Part shown: positions 38,301-49,887 of the stretch, one piece after another
Layout of the letters: each line of letters starts with the position of its first letter
Numbering within the stretch: the first letter of the stretch is position 1
Origin: Lingula anatina
Taxonomy: Eukaryota > Brachiopoda > Lingulata > Lingulida > Lingulidae
Assembly (NCBI RefSeq): GCF_001039355.2
Contig: NW_019776126.1
Location: forward strand, 1 to 64,000
DNA length: 64,000 bases
Reading direction: 5' to 3'
Translations under genes and position numbers: made by a program
Notes under the pieces: model-generated
Seen by the model: only the letters and a program-made list of their open reading frames with translations
Told to the model about the DNA's origin: nothing
Databases searched by the model: none

Positions 38301-39055
38301 GCCTTATTTCAGAACTTACCCATTAACTGGATCAACAACAATGGCCCTGGGCTCGTCTAGAGCTAAGCTCAAGAGAGTCGTGCGCCATTTTGTTTCGATG
38401 TTGCCAACCTCGATGGTATTTTTCCCAGTATCTGTCCAGTAAAGGTTTTTATGGATCCAGTCATAGGCAAGGCCATCTGGAGTTTTTACAGTCATGGCAG
38501 TACCAAACAACTCTGTTCTTGTTTGTGTAGCTTTATCACTACTCACAGTTGCCCTGGACAAAAAAAGAAGTCCATGTTAATTATTTGCATATAACAGGAG
38601 AAAAATACCCTAAACATAAAGTAATTTCCAAGTATTATCATTTTAAGAATTTTAAGAAAATTACAATCAAAACATCATTTAATGCTGCACAAGTATTCAC
38701 ACTTACATGTAAATTTTCTCATCTGAAACATCAGTCCAGAATATAGTGCCTTTGCTGTAATCAAAATCGATGGCAATTGCACTGGTCAAATTGTTCACCA
38801 GTTGTGTGTATTTTCCAGTAACAGGCGTTAGCAGACGAATATCATGTCGGTTTGAAAACATAATGGAAACCGGGGCATCTGGAACTAAAACAGTCAAATG
38901 GTTAGATCCCTTTTCCCCGCCAATGCCAAATCTTTCAGTTAACATATAAAACATAAGAAAATGCAGGTGTAGTATTTTCTATGAATTTCCAAAAGTAATA
39001 AAAACAGAACTTAAGTACAGTTCCCATTAAAGGCGACTATTAATTAACAAAAAGT

Positions 39056-39091
<36 letters not shown>

Positions 39092-42000
39092 CGTACTGTT
39101 AGCTTTGCACATGCGCTGTCTCAAATCCCAATTATATCCTTTATGGCAGTCACATCTGTAGGAGCCCTTGTGGTTAGTGCAGTTATGGGAGCACATACCA
39201 AGGATAGAACATTCATCTATGTCTGCAAATAATAACAGCCAGTCCAATAATTCCTCAACACAAGACTTTGGTGCTCACAAATGAAAGCAGCTGACAGAAG
39301 TTGGAGCAAATGCCTGTATTTGTATTTATACATTTTCCTGTATCTGTATGCATATATATTCATGGAATTCAAAGATTTAAATCTATTACCTCTAATGACC
39401 CTATTCGCAAAGAGCTTGTTAACCAACTTACAAATTTTGGCTGGCCTAAATGCACATCAACTTAGCACTCTTTTCACATGTATGTTTTCACTTACCTTCA
39501 CAAGTCTTGTTGTTTGAAGCAGAGATTTTGTATCCTTCGTGGCACTTGCAATAATACGAGGCTGCAGTATTTATACACAGATGCATACATCCACCATTAT
39601 TTGTGTCACATTCATTGACTTCTGTAAGCACAAACATACATTTTTTTAAATTTTTGCTATAAAATTCCTCTAACTAATATATGAAATTACAAAATCATTC
39701 AAAGCCTTACCTTATATGATAGATAACAAAAGGTTACGCCTTTAAAACACCTGAAGAAAACATTATCCCATAATAATACTCACTGTTCATGCACATTGAA
39801 TACTCCTCATCCTCCCCGCTGTAGCAATCATTGGTGCCATCACACACCTTGTCATTGGCAATACATTCCCCGTCGTTGCACTTGAACTGCTCTTGTGTGC
39901 ATTCCATAACTAATAAGAATCACAATAAAGCAGTTACAATTAAATAATCAGGATCTGAACATATCACATTAAGAACTAAGATTTCACATATGGAAAAAAA
40001 TCAATTCTGTTCATTAATTCTGTTCAAGCTGTTCATTAATTAGAGACTCAATTCTGTAAACTTACTGCAGCGCTCCTCATCCGATCCATCTGGACACTCC
40101 ACCTGACCATTACAACGCATAGATATGGGACGACAATAGCCACTGGTCTTGCAGGCAAAATGATCAGGAGCACAGGTTATTCCTGGACCTACATGAAAAT
40201 AAAAAGGAAGTTAAATATAAATATATACAGACACTAAGTTCTGAATACATCTTTTTACTATATAAAAATAGCAAAGAGCAGACAGAAATTTTCATTCAAT
40301 GAAAGAACCTGCAACACTTCTACTCTCTTGTTCGGACTTCAGACATGAGCCTAGATTTAAAAAAAAAGAAAAAAAAAAAAAAAAAATTGAACATATATCA
40401 TGGGACCCAACACCTAACCTTGACAAATCTCAGGAATCATCAGCACTGAACTAAAAAATGCGGAATTCCGCTTTTCCACAGAAAAAGCTCATGTCTGAGA
40501 CTTGGTGACAACCCAAGTTATGATAATAATCAGTACTAAATCAGTAACTGGAAGAATGTCTTACAGGTAGGGCCTTCATCAGATTCATCTGCACAGTCAG
40601 CGTAGCCATCACATCTCCAGGTGTTGTGAATGCATTCTCCATTTGCACACATAAACTCCGTGTTGCTACACTGAGACTGGGAGGGCTCTTTTGAAGTACA
40701 ATTCTGCTCATCGTTCTCACAATCAATATCTCCATCGCAGACCCAGCGCTGTGGAATACATTTCTGGGACTTTGCATCAGATGATGAGCACTTGAATTCA
40801 TTGGAAGCGCAAGTTGTTGGGGCTGCAATGTAAAAGAAAGATCACACCAAAATCACTTGATGGCATGGTTAAGAGATCATATCCATATTACAACATAAAC
40901 ATTTAAATGCCTTAGTTAAAACAAGACTTTGCTGTTATCTGTAAATAAGGAGCTGCATTTGCAGGCAAGTAATAGCTATGTGATATCCTAGTGAATGGTG
41001 TTTTCTAACCTCTGCTAATTTGAATATGAATGTTCACATGGCTGACAATCACAACAGTGCCCCAAGTGACCCCACATATACTTCACTTCACATTCCTGAC
41101 AAGAAATGTGAGAACATTTTACAGCTGCATAAAATCATGTAAGAGACCCCCTTGATCAAATCTTGCCTGGTAGGTCTAGTAGGAACTTACCACAATTCTC
41201 CTCATCAGAGGCATCATTTTCTCCACAATCCTGGTCTCCATCACACTTCCACCTGGAAGTGATGCATTTATCACTAACGGCACACCTGAACTCATCAGGG
41301 CCACAGCTGCTAGATGCTACAGAATAATAAAAACAAAACAATATCAACACATGGAAGCCCAATATCTTCATGTTGGTATCAGATACCAGTTAATATCTGC
41401 TGTACTGATAACAATGGACACTAGGTAAATGTAAGGACAAAGTCCAATCTTGATTACTTCCTGTCTGCATTTATAATGACTGAGCTTAGCTACAGTGTAC
41501 TTTGACCTTTGGACCAGTCTCTAAAGCTCACCAGCTTAGTGTATATATTGTCAAGCACAGTGTAAATCCCCACCTGGAGACAGAAAAGAGGGAAGAATTT
41601 GAACAGATACTCACGGCATTGTTCAGGAGTTTCATCGTCTCCTTGAGGACAGTCATTTTGACCATCACATTTCCAAGATGCTGGTATGCAGACTCCATTA
41701 CCACAGCTAAAGTGATTTTCTTGACATTTTCTGTTTTCTAAAAGGTAAGCAAATTTTCCTAATCAGAAAGAGAGAAGTAGAAACTAACTGCTAATTATTT
41801 ATTTACTTAAGTTCAACCTGAACATTCAAACAAATCAATGTATGCCTTCATTTATTCCAAATGAGCAGATGTTAGTATTTTCTTGTCTAAAAATTATGAA
41901 TAGATCATCCTATATAAAACTGCCAAGTGCATTCCACCCTTCTGAGGTCAAAGTCCAATCTCCACTGTTCCTCATACCACACCTGTAGCCCTCTTTATGC

Positions 42001-45000
42001 ATTACATTTATCTGTGTTATAACTTGAGAATATTTTATGTTCAATAATTTGTCATTCATCTTTATATTATTCAAATATTTATCTAACCATTTATCCATAT
42101 ACCTCTCAAGTTAAATTTTTGTTGATAAATTACCGATATTGAATACCCTTATCCTAAGAACAAATTCCCTTTATTCACCTGGTGGAAAAACCAAATAATG
42201 AAATAACAAAACTAAAATCACAAGTCCAAACTTCTTCCTTTTAATATTATGTACTTAATTTTTATTTATTAATTTCTTAAGTCCTATACCACCATAGAGG
42301 TCCTTAATATCATGATTATTGCCTAATTTGGCTACTGTTAGTCAAAAATGAGCACTGTTTTTTTATTTTATAAGTGTATATTCCATTTCAACTTACCACA
42401 CATAGACTGCTCTTCATCTGAATTATCAGCACAGTCTTTTTCACCATCACAAAGCCATCTGTCCATTATACATCTGCCATTGGCACACTTGAATTCACCT
42501 TCAGTACAATTTACTGGCCCTAAAAGTTAAAATATGTGTCATTGGATGAAAAAAAATATGTATATACATATATATAAACAGTGATGCCAAAATACCTATC
42601 TAAAAGAGAAATGACTATATCATTTTTATTTATTTACTCCCCCTCCCAACCACCTAGTATCTCATATTCAATTCATATCAGGGTTATGACAAATGGGTGC
42701 ATACCTGACAAATATCATTTTTCAACACTGAGGTCATGAACTGTATAAGAACGTTATTGAAACCATTTAGTGTAAAAGGTTAGTTGCACCTCTAACAACA
42801 CAGCACATGATAGTGCCTATATTAGAGCAATCAATATGGTAATCAAATGAAGCCCATCCTCCCTTTAGTCAGGCAACATCGGCAGGTTGTGTTCTGACCA
42901 ATCAGAGCTCAGCAGGTCTCAGCCAGCACATGACCCGCACAGTAAATGACCTACAACCTTGAATGTCTAAAATACTACTTATCTGTAACCTGAAAACACC
43001 TTGCACTGTCAAAGTGTAAACATAATGACCTTAGCCCACTTCTTTTGGAGTACCCAATTAATGCTGTTTGTGATAAACTAACCGAATTGGTGTTAACTGC
43101 TAAGACCATAGTTCAAGTTAGTCAAGATGTGTGGGCACAAGACCAGTAAGAGTAAATGCTGATCAAAGTTAAATATTTATGACCGGTGTGATGTGTCTTG
43201 AAATATTACGAAAACAAAATGTACTGTGATATATAGAAGATTAAATTGTCATTATCGGGAAGAGATACTACAAAACTAAATATGTACCAATTAATCTCTG
43301 CAATCCACTAAGGACAAAAGAATCGCCTAGTATGAATTCTGGGTATAATGGTTATTTAGGCAATTCAAGGAATGTCACCCTATTAACTGTACTTGGGGAC
43401 CTTCTGTTAGGCATAAACTGTGTGATATATGTACTACATTGGTCTTTGGAGCAATTATACTTCTTCCACTGCAGTTTAAGAAAAAAAATTTTGGAAGTTG
43501 GTTCATGTCATGTATGGTTCATTTGCTGAGGATTTTGAAAAAAATTGAAAGTATCCTTTTGCTATTTCATGTCTGAAGATAAATATTCTGTTGTATTTAT
43601 TGTTAATATTGAAATATTTTATCAAAAATATTTTCTCAGATGTGATAAAAAAAACCCTGAAGAGCATGATAAAACAAAATATCATAATATGTTCAAATGA
43701 AGCTGTTACTTAAGCTGAAGAATCTTACTGTTTTCTCCCAAGCCCTTTGAAGTAAAATATTAATTATTATGAGGACATACCCTACCCTCAAAATGATTCA
43801 CCAACACTTAAGATACAAGTTACAACAAATATAATTTCACCCTGAGCTGTTCTTCCCCTTTAAAAATTTGTGTCAGGGACGTATGTGAGCAGCATACATA
43901 AAAATTGAAGGTTTGCTTAAAATTGTAATTTAAGCAACCCTCTATTGTGCTGATAAGTTACACAAGCATGATACTTCTTTTTACAATTATCATACAGTGT
44001 GAAGTCTTGAGTTCACTGAAGGATTACATTTCTTTAAGCAAGCCAACCTGCAGAGTATATTTAACAACATTCTATTTCTAAAACCATATCCATATTGGTA
44101 AATTTGATTTTATATAGTCCTAAGAAACAAATTTATCAGAAGTTTAGCAACATATTTTAAATGTTGCTGTTTATATCAAGGTTAAGGGGGCACACTTCTT
44201 GGTATTCAACTTAAGCAAGTTTTTTAATCAATTTTGTGCAATTTAAATATGTATTAATATCATGCAAAATAATAGTTTATTTTAATGAATTTAATTAAAA
44301 ATTAACAGGAGATTAAAATGTAAAATAAATATAAGATCACATATGGAGATCCTTAATACTGGTAGGGAGTGGCACAGAATCTCCTTAACCAAATATTTCA
44401 TGACCATGATACAAATACCAAGGAATGCCCACATATATGCAGAAACAACAATTACTGTACATTATTTTTCTAACAATGGAACTTCTGTGATTTCCTACCA
44501 AGATGACATTTTTTTTATTCAAGAGCAATCAGAAAACTTACTATGCTGGCAGTCTGCCTCATCAGACTTGTCAAAACAATCGGCAGCTCCGTCACATTTC
44601 CAACTGTTGGGTATACAACTGTCTCCATTAGCACAAGTGAACTGATTGCTCCCACACTGCTGACCTGAAATAAAAACAATGAACATCAATAACTAAGTAC
44701 TTCCTTCCATTCTTAACATAACACTACTATTAAAAAAAACTTGTTCTTCTGTAAGAAAAGTACAACCAAAAATGAAAATGTACTCATGTTGTCCTTTCAT
44801 TTTAATAGCTCATTTATCAATTTCAAGTTTCTTATGAATCCTGCAAAACATGTTACAGTGGAATATTCCAGAAGCTATCTGCTTTTTTCATTGCAGATAG
44901 TGGCAAATTCATAAAGCATGTCACGTTATACAAAATATTATACAAGTTATGCCCCTGTTACAGATTTTATATTTATGTTCAGTAAAATTACAAATCAATT

Positions 45001-47634
45001 AATCCAGTTATAAAAAATATCTGAGAGAGAGAGAGAGAGAGAGAGACTCTTTGGGTTTCAACAAGTTTGTAACAACAAAGAGAGATGAACAGTTAAAGTC
45101 AAAAGATTGCTGGGATGGCAGATAGATTCACAGATAACACATTTCTCCACCAAATTAGAAATATGGACCCTTTCACTAAACAGAAGTAATAATAATAATA
45201 ATAATTTTATTAACGTCTCACGTTTTAAATAAAAAAAACCCACCCTGCTAAGGGTTATGAGAGACTAAAACCCGTGCTACTGCATTTAAAATTCAAAGAA
45301 GTTCATTAAAATTGTTACTTATCAATAAAATACGTAAAAAAGGATATTATAAATAAAACTTTAAACCCTCTCTTTGTTGTTAACTTTGCTTCTTTTCCAC
45401 ATCATTGCATGTGCTTTTTTTGCTGTATAAAATTGTATTTGTTCGTTTTGCATATGAAATATAAACTTTTCATAGTTATTAAAAACATTAAAATTTCCGT
45501 CTATTTGATTTGCAAGGTTAAAAAGCTCTTCTCTGATGTCTTTATAGAGCTCACAGTTAATTAAAAAATGTTTCTCACTCTCTATTTCATTACAAGAACA
45601 ATAAACGCATATGCGCTCATTTAGTGGTGTATTANAGTAATGATACTTTACAATCTCAAATTTTAGATGCAGGTGATAAGCATCCCTGTACATGTGTTAG
45701 GCCATTTTGTCAGAGCCAAAAAACTTATCATCCATTTTACTTTGAACTTCTCAACACACAGCTTTGTTTTCAACTTTTTGCACTTGCCCTGAGATCGTAA
45801 ATCAAAACAATGGCCACCAAGGCTGTGCGGTTTGTATATGCAAGAAAGCACCCAGAATCCAAAGTTAGTAAACTATTCAAATTTAATCAACAAGGACACG
45901 CTTACTGTGCTCATATACATGTGTATATGCACAGTCCCATTTTTTTTCCTTACAGGAAAATTTAGTAAAATAAGGACAATTTAGATTGAGGTGTGTTGAA
46001 ACATATATATAAGCACATATTATACTTTATTTGCGTTGCTCTTGAGAATGTAATGCAAACTGTTTACTGATAAGACTCAAAATAATCAGGTGGTGGTCCT
46101 TCTAAGGAACATTAAACGAATTTAATTCCAATTTTTTTTTTTTTTTTTTGGTTCAAATGTCACCAAAATACTCTGAAGTTCATTTGTCCTTAGTTTTTTT
46201 CCAAACATCTTCTTGGGGGAGGACCCCCCCCCCCTTAAACCCTATATGATAGCTTTCATCTAGGGCAGATCCAGGGATATTCATCATTGTTGATCCATCC
46301 TTTATTTTTGACCGTCTACCGGTAGGAAAAAATTAGATATCCATCAATGTAAACTTAAAACTTCCCACTGTTTTCCAAAGACCCAGAAGACAGTTTCCAT
46401 CCGCCCCAGTTCATCTGCAGGCAGGTCACACACATCATGAGTTACTGATAACACTAGTGTGAAAAGTATGTTTGCCATTTTCATGGCTTGTTGTCCACAC
46501 CATTTATTCTCAAGACATGGTGATGATAAATCAATTCAACACAAAATTACATAATGCAAAATGGAATTTTAAAAGGAAAAATTTTTCCAAAGTCCTTTTT
46601 GAACAGCTATATCATCAATACATTTTATTATGAAAATGTAGGGGTATTTTTAAGTGAAATAGGGGGGGTCACATCAAATGAAGTAATTGTGATTTATTTC
46701 TTTTCTTTACATGTTACTTAAATACATCATTTCGTCTCAAGGCCAGCTTTCTTACCTGAGAGGCAATCACAGTCTCTTAATAAATTAGACATGAGCCTAG
46801 GTTTAAAAAAAACCTCTGAACATTTATCATGGGACCCAAAACTTAACCTTGAGGAAACTCAAGAACCATCAGAATTGGAAGTGGAATTCCACTTTTCTGT
46901 GGAAAAGCTCATGTCTGATAAATATATTTTATAAATCACCGACGCATTTTACAGTATGAGTGCCAGTTACTTTTTTTAATCCATAGTTACCTGAGACAGT
47001 CATCGAACGCTATGACTGGTCTAGATAAATCTTTCATCATTCTGATTCTATGAGCAACTTATCTGCTTTGGCCAAAGCCAAGGTTGGCACGTGTCACGAA
47101 CCAGCTTAACATTAAAATATAATGCTGTGTAGGCTTCACAGTACACGTTAACTTGAACCACCACTTAGTCCACAACACAATTCCTATTTTTCAGAACTAC
47201 AACAAAATCAGATTCGTATGAATCGGTACAACAAAAGTTTAAATTGAGACAAAGTATGGTTCAGTCAAGAATCGATTTCTCGTTCGAGTACGTGTCGGCG
47301 ATCAATGCTATGGAGGTCCGACCTCTAAGGCCGATTAACTGTCCGAATTCTCATGGCTTTTTGTGAATGGAAATGTTGCAAAACCTATCTAACGTGTGAC
47401 AATTTGAGAAGCTTAAGGATTAAATTTTAGTAATATTGTAAAATAACATCCATTAAATGTCAAAAACACGGAAAAAATTACATCAATCGCACAATATGCA
47501 CACGCCCATCACCATCAGGCCATGTGTACATACTAACGATGTACAACAACAACATTATACTTACTTCTCACTGATTCTGTGCTCACTAAAAAGTATATTA
47601 GACAGCAAAATATGATATTCCTCGGCCTTTTCAT
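35390..47634 (-). CDS. VLDLR: VLDLR/LDLR-like endocytic lipoprotein receptor
   Basis: Nineteen exons: 47565-47634, 44542-44664, 42397-42519, 41615-41737, 41191-41316, 40565-40822, 40066-40188, 39784-39909, 39496-39621, 39097-39222, 38707-38884, 38320-38553, 38033-38187, 37717-37856, 37391-37532, 37114-37245, 36671-36793, 35758-35909, 35405-35545 (about 907 aa). Order: signal peptide ([18 protein letters not shown]); 8 LDLa repeats with C-D/E-x-SDE acidic loops; EGF and calcium-type EGF (DIDEC); six-bladed propeller with FWTD, YWTDTG, YWTDWG, FWVDA and YWADWD; EGF; Ser/Thr-rich stem; TM helix ([15 protein letters not shown]); and a cytosolic FDNPVY clathrin-adaptor motif. Eight LDLa repeats match VLDLR rather than LDLR (seven). 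Modules sit on symmetric phase-1 exons. Family knowledge: binds lipoprotein or vitellogenin-type ligands at the cell surface, internalises them and releases them at low pH. The end is uncertain: read-through stops at 35390 after VPAVSII, while a donor at 35404 suggests one more exon. Confidence 0.93.
39059..39086. repeat. (TA)n microsatellite
   Basis: An uninterrupted TA array just downstream (minus strand) of the donor of the calcium-type EGF exon, about 10 bp from that exon (39097-39222). Confidence 0.97.
40339..40498. mobile_element. GACATGAGC MITE, full copy 1
   Basis: The ends are perfect 12-bp inverted repeats, TCAGACATGAGC and GCTCATGTCTGA, flanked by GACT on each side as a possible target-site duplication. 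The interior has an expanded poly-A run, then TATCATGGGACCCAACACCT and GGAATTCCGCTTTTCC. It lies in an intron of the VLDLR-like gene. There is no coding capacity. Confidence 0.85.
45022..45046. repeat. (GA)n microsatellite
   Basis: A short GA array in intron 1 of the VLDLR-like gene, about 140 bp from the tail of the LINE fragment. Confidence 0.95.
45187..45851 (-). mobile_element. 5'-truncated LINE fragment with ATT tail
   Basis: The minus-strand frame 45361-45693 encodes [20 protein letters not shown] then [14 protein letters not shown]. This is the CCHC-type cysteine/histidine cluster at the C-terminus of many LINE polyproteins, after the reverse transcriptase. An upstream frame, 45663-45851, is probably the same protein broken by a frameshift. 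After the stop comes a 3' UTR ending in GTTAATAAAATT plus ATT repeats (45189-45203). It is inactive and lies in intron 1 of the VLDLR-like gene, same strand. Position 45635 is an N. Confidence 0.75.
46262..46409. mobile_element. hAT-like non-autonomous element, copy 1
   Basis: Starts AGGGCAGATCCAGGGATATT and ends CATCCGCCCCAG, an imperfect inverted pair of the CAGGGGCGGATCC type seen in hAT elements. TTCATCT flanks both sides, a 7-bp direct repeat close to the 8-bp duplication hAT makes. The interior (TTGTTGATCCATCCTTTATT, TTTTTGACCGTCT, GACCCAGAAGACAG) matches the element at 63835-64000 in the same orientation. Confidence 0.75.
46786..46918. mobile_element. GACATGAGC MITE, full copy 2
   Basis: Ends AGACATGAGCCTAGGTTTAA and GGAAAAGCTCATGTCT. 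Interior TTATCATGGGACCCAAAACT, CTTAACCTTGAGGAAACTCA and GTGGAATTCCACTTTTC match copy 1 at 40339-40498. The flanks carry TAAAT on both sides as a possible target-site duplication. It lies in intron 1 of the VLDLR-like gene. Confidence 0.85.
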
Positions 47635-49887
47635 TATATTGTTTCTTGGCGTAATGTACCACCTCGGCTGTCAGAGATAAAATGGGTGTATAACTACCGT
47701 TCTCAACCTTTCAACAGCTCCTATTTTGTTGTCAATGTAACAGACAGAGGGCGCGAAGTAGATGGGGTGACTGGAAACAGTCATACGGTACTTCCATGTC
47801 ACAGCTTCCCTCCCCATTATGGTACAGTTGGTCGAAAGGATTATTGCAATGTATTGATTTTGATTGACATATTACCCGATAAAATCAACAATTTTATCTT
47901 TCCCTTTTTAAAAATTTCCAAAATGCAAAGTAAGATCTAACTTTGGATAGTTTGACACAGATACTTCTCTTTATAAGAGGGAGTGAGCGCAGCCATTGGC
48001 CTCTGCATAAATATATTTGACCTCAGATCACGCCACATTTCTAACGTGTTCAAAGCCGGTGCATTTCTGGCATATCTGGAGGCTAATAAAAATAGTACAA
48101 CTATGAAACACATGGCAGTAAAGAATGAAATAACTGGAGAAAATGCTCCAATATATTTAATGAGTAGTTTTTAAAATCTCAACTGATTGAGGAGAAATTT
48201 AGATAGTTTTTACAATTGTATGCAGCAGCGACCTCTGCAATATAAAATTTCCATTCATGAAGCGCATTAATTTCATTGGGTGACTTTTCACTGACAAAAC
48301 GTCTACTACGCAATTCACTCACATCACACCTCAAATTAAGAGGTATGTATAGATTAGCGAAATCAAAAATGAAACAAGATGAAAAATATTAATTATCTCA
48401 ACCTGACATCAACATTTCTTGAAATTTTAGGATTACAAAGATTTTGTTTTTAGGCGAATATACACGTCTGTGATGTGTCACTACAAATTTACTATCAACA
48501 TCCGCCGGTCTAACCAAAAGCCTCTATTCTGACCCCCTTACGTAAATATTCAGTTTACACTTCATCTTAGGTCGTCAATATAGTGCAAAACGCGGTCGTC
48601 TAGAAGTGTTTTAATATAAAATATATTATGCACGAAGATCTAGGCTACCGATGTGTGGCAAGAGCTTTTTCTTCACGGGTGCACAAGGGACGTTTTTTGT
48701 TTTTACATGGGTACTTAGAACTATGAATTGGTAGTCACTTTTTCTCTATCAGAAAAATTTTTTCATTTGCAGTGATGGCAAATTTTAATCAAGACTATAA
48801 AAATTTGGAACTTTGAAAATGTTTGTATTAGTATTTTTTATAGTCAAGGTTTTCATTTATGATAGATCCAGATATTTGGTTTACCTGTTGACTGTTTCTT
48901 TGAAAATTTTCTTCACTATCAAAACTGAGATCCAATGAAACTATTTTCACATAATATTTTTTTTTAGATGAATGATGAATGAGTTGGACCCAACTTTGTG
49001 CATTTAAGGAAAAGCATGGAAAATGTAAAAATGCATTTAATTCATAGAGCAATTATCACATCAATTACATGCCACGTACCTTGAAAATTCAACAAGCTTA
49101 AAACTCAATGCATGGTGTCAATTAAAAAAAAACAATTAACACTTATTGTTGATTTATTAAGGGTATCACTTTATGAACATCAAAAATAAATAAAAATCAC
49201 ACTAAACATTTAATATATATCATATGATATCTCGATCATAATTGGCCCCTCTTATTGTATCTTTTCCCCTCCTTAAAAAACTGGTAATAGTGTGAAATTC
49301 CACTATATCCTGTAAATGTTGAGGGCAGTTAGGTAAATGTTCCATAGCTTTATTTTTGCCAGACTAAACAATCTCAGAGACAACTTAGTTCAGACCTCTG
49401 TTACACCAACAATCCCACAGAAATTAACAAACAATTTTTATTTATTTTTTACTGTGAAAGTTCCTGCTGTCTGGTTAAATCATCTGTAGTTCCAAATTTC
49501 TTATGTACTTTAATTACCCACTCTTTGAATTAATGCACATAATTATTTTATCATAATAATTTAAATTGTCATTATTTTATTTATCATAATTGTCATTATT
49601 ATACAATCATGCTACCAATTAATTGCCAGATCATACTGACATCATAAATTTATCTTCAAAACAAGATAATATTAAAACCGAATTATTTTTTATAAACCCA
49701 GTTTACTGAAATACTTTGCATTAATGACACTTGTTAACAGTTTTATTTCACTGTCTTGTTTGTTAACTGTTTTATTTCACTGTCTTGTAGTTCGTGTATT
49801 TCAATAATATCAGATTGTAACTGCTCCCTAAAAGAACATCCATTGTGATACATACTCCCTGAATAAAGCACATGAATACCATCAATA
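47635..49887. other. Intergenic region between TAF2 3' end and VLDLR-like 5' end
   Basis: Holds the presumed promoter and 5' UTR of the VLDLR-like gene just above 47634 and the 3' UTR of TAF2 just below 49888. I see no TATA box or other clear element. The open frames here (for example 47686-47940 plus, 48828-49052 minus) show no protein features I can support. Confidence 0.4.
49732..49789 (-). repeat. 29-bp tandem duplication carrying TAF2 poly(A) signals
   Basis: Two adjacent units (49732-49760, 49761-49789) share GTTTTATTTCACTGTCTTGT and differ at one position. On the minus strand each contains AATAAA (49742-49747 and 49771-49776), about 110-145 nt after the TAF2 stop, so the likely cleavage signal is present twice. 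Confidence 0.85.
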
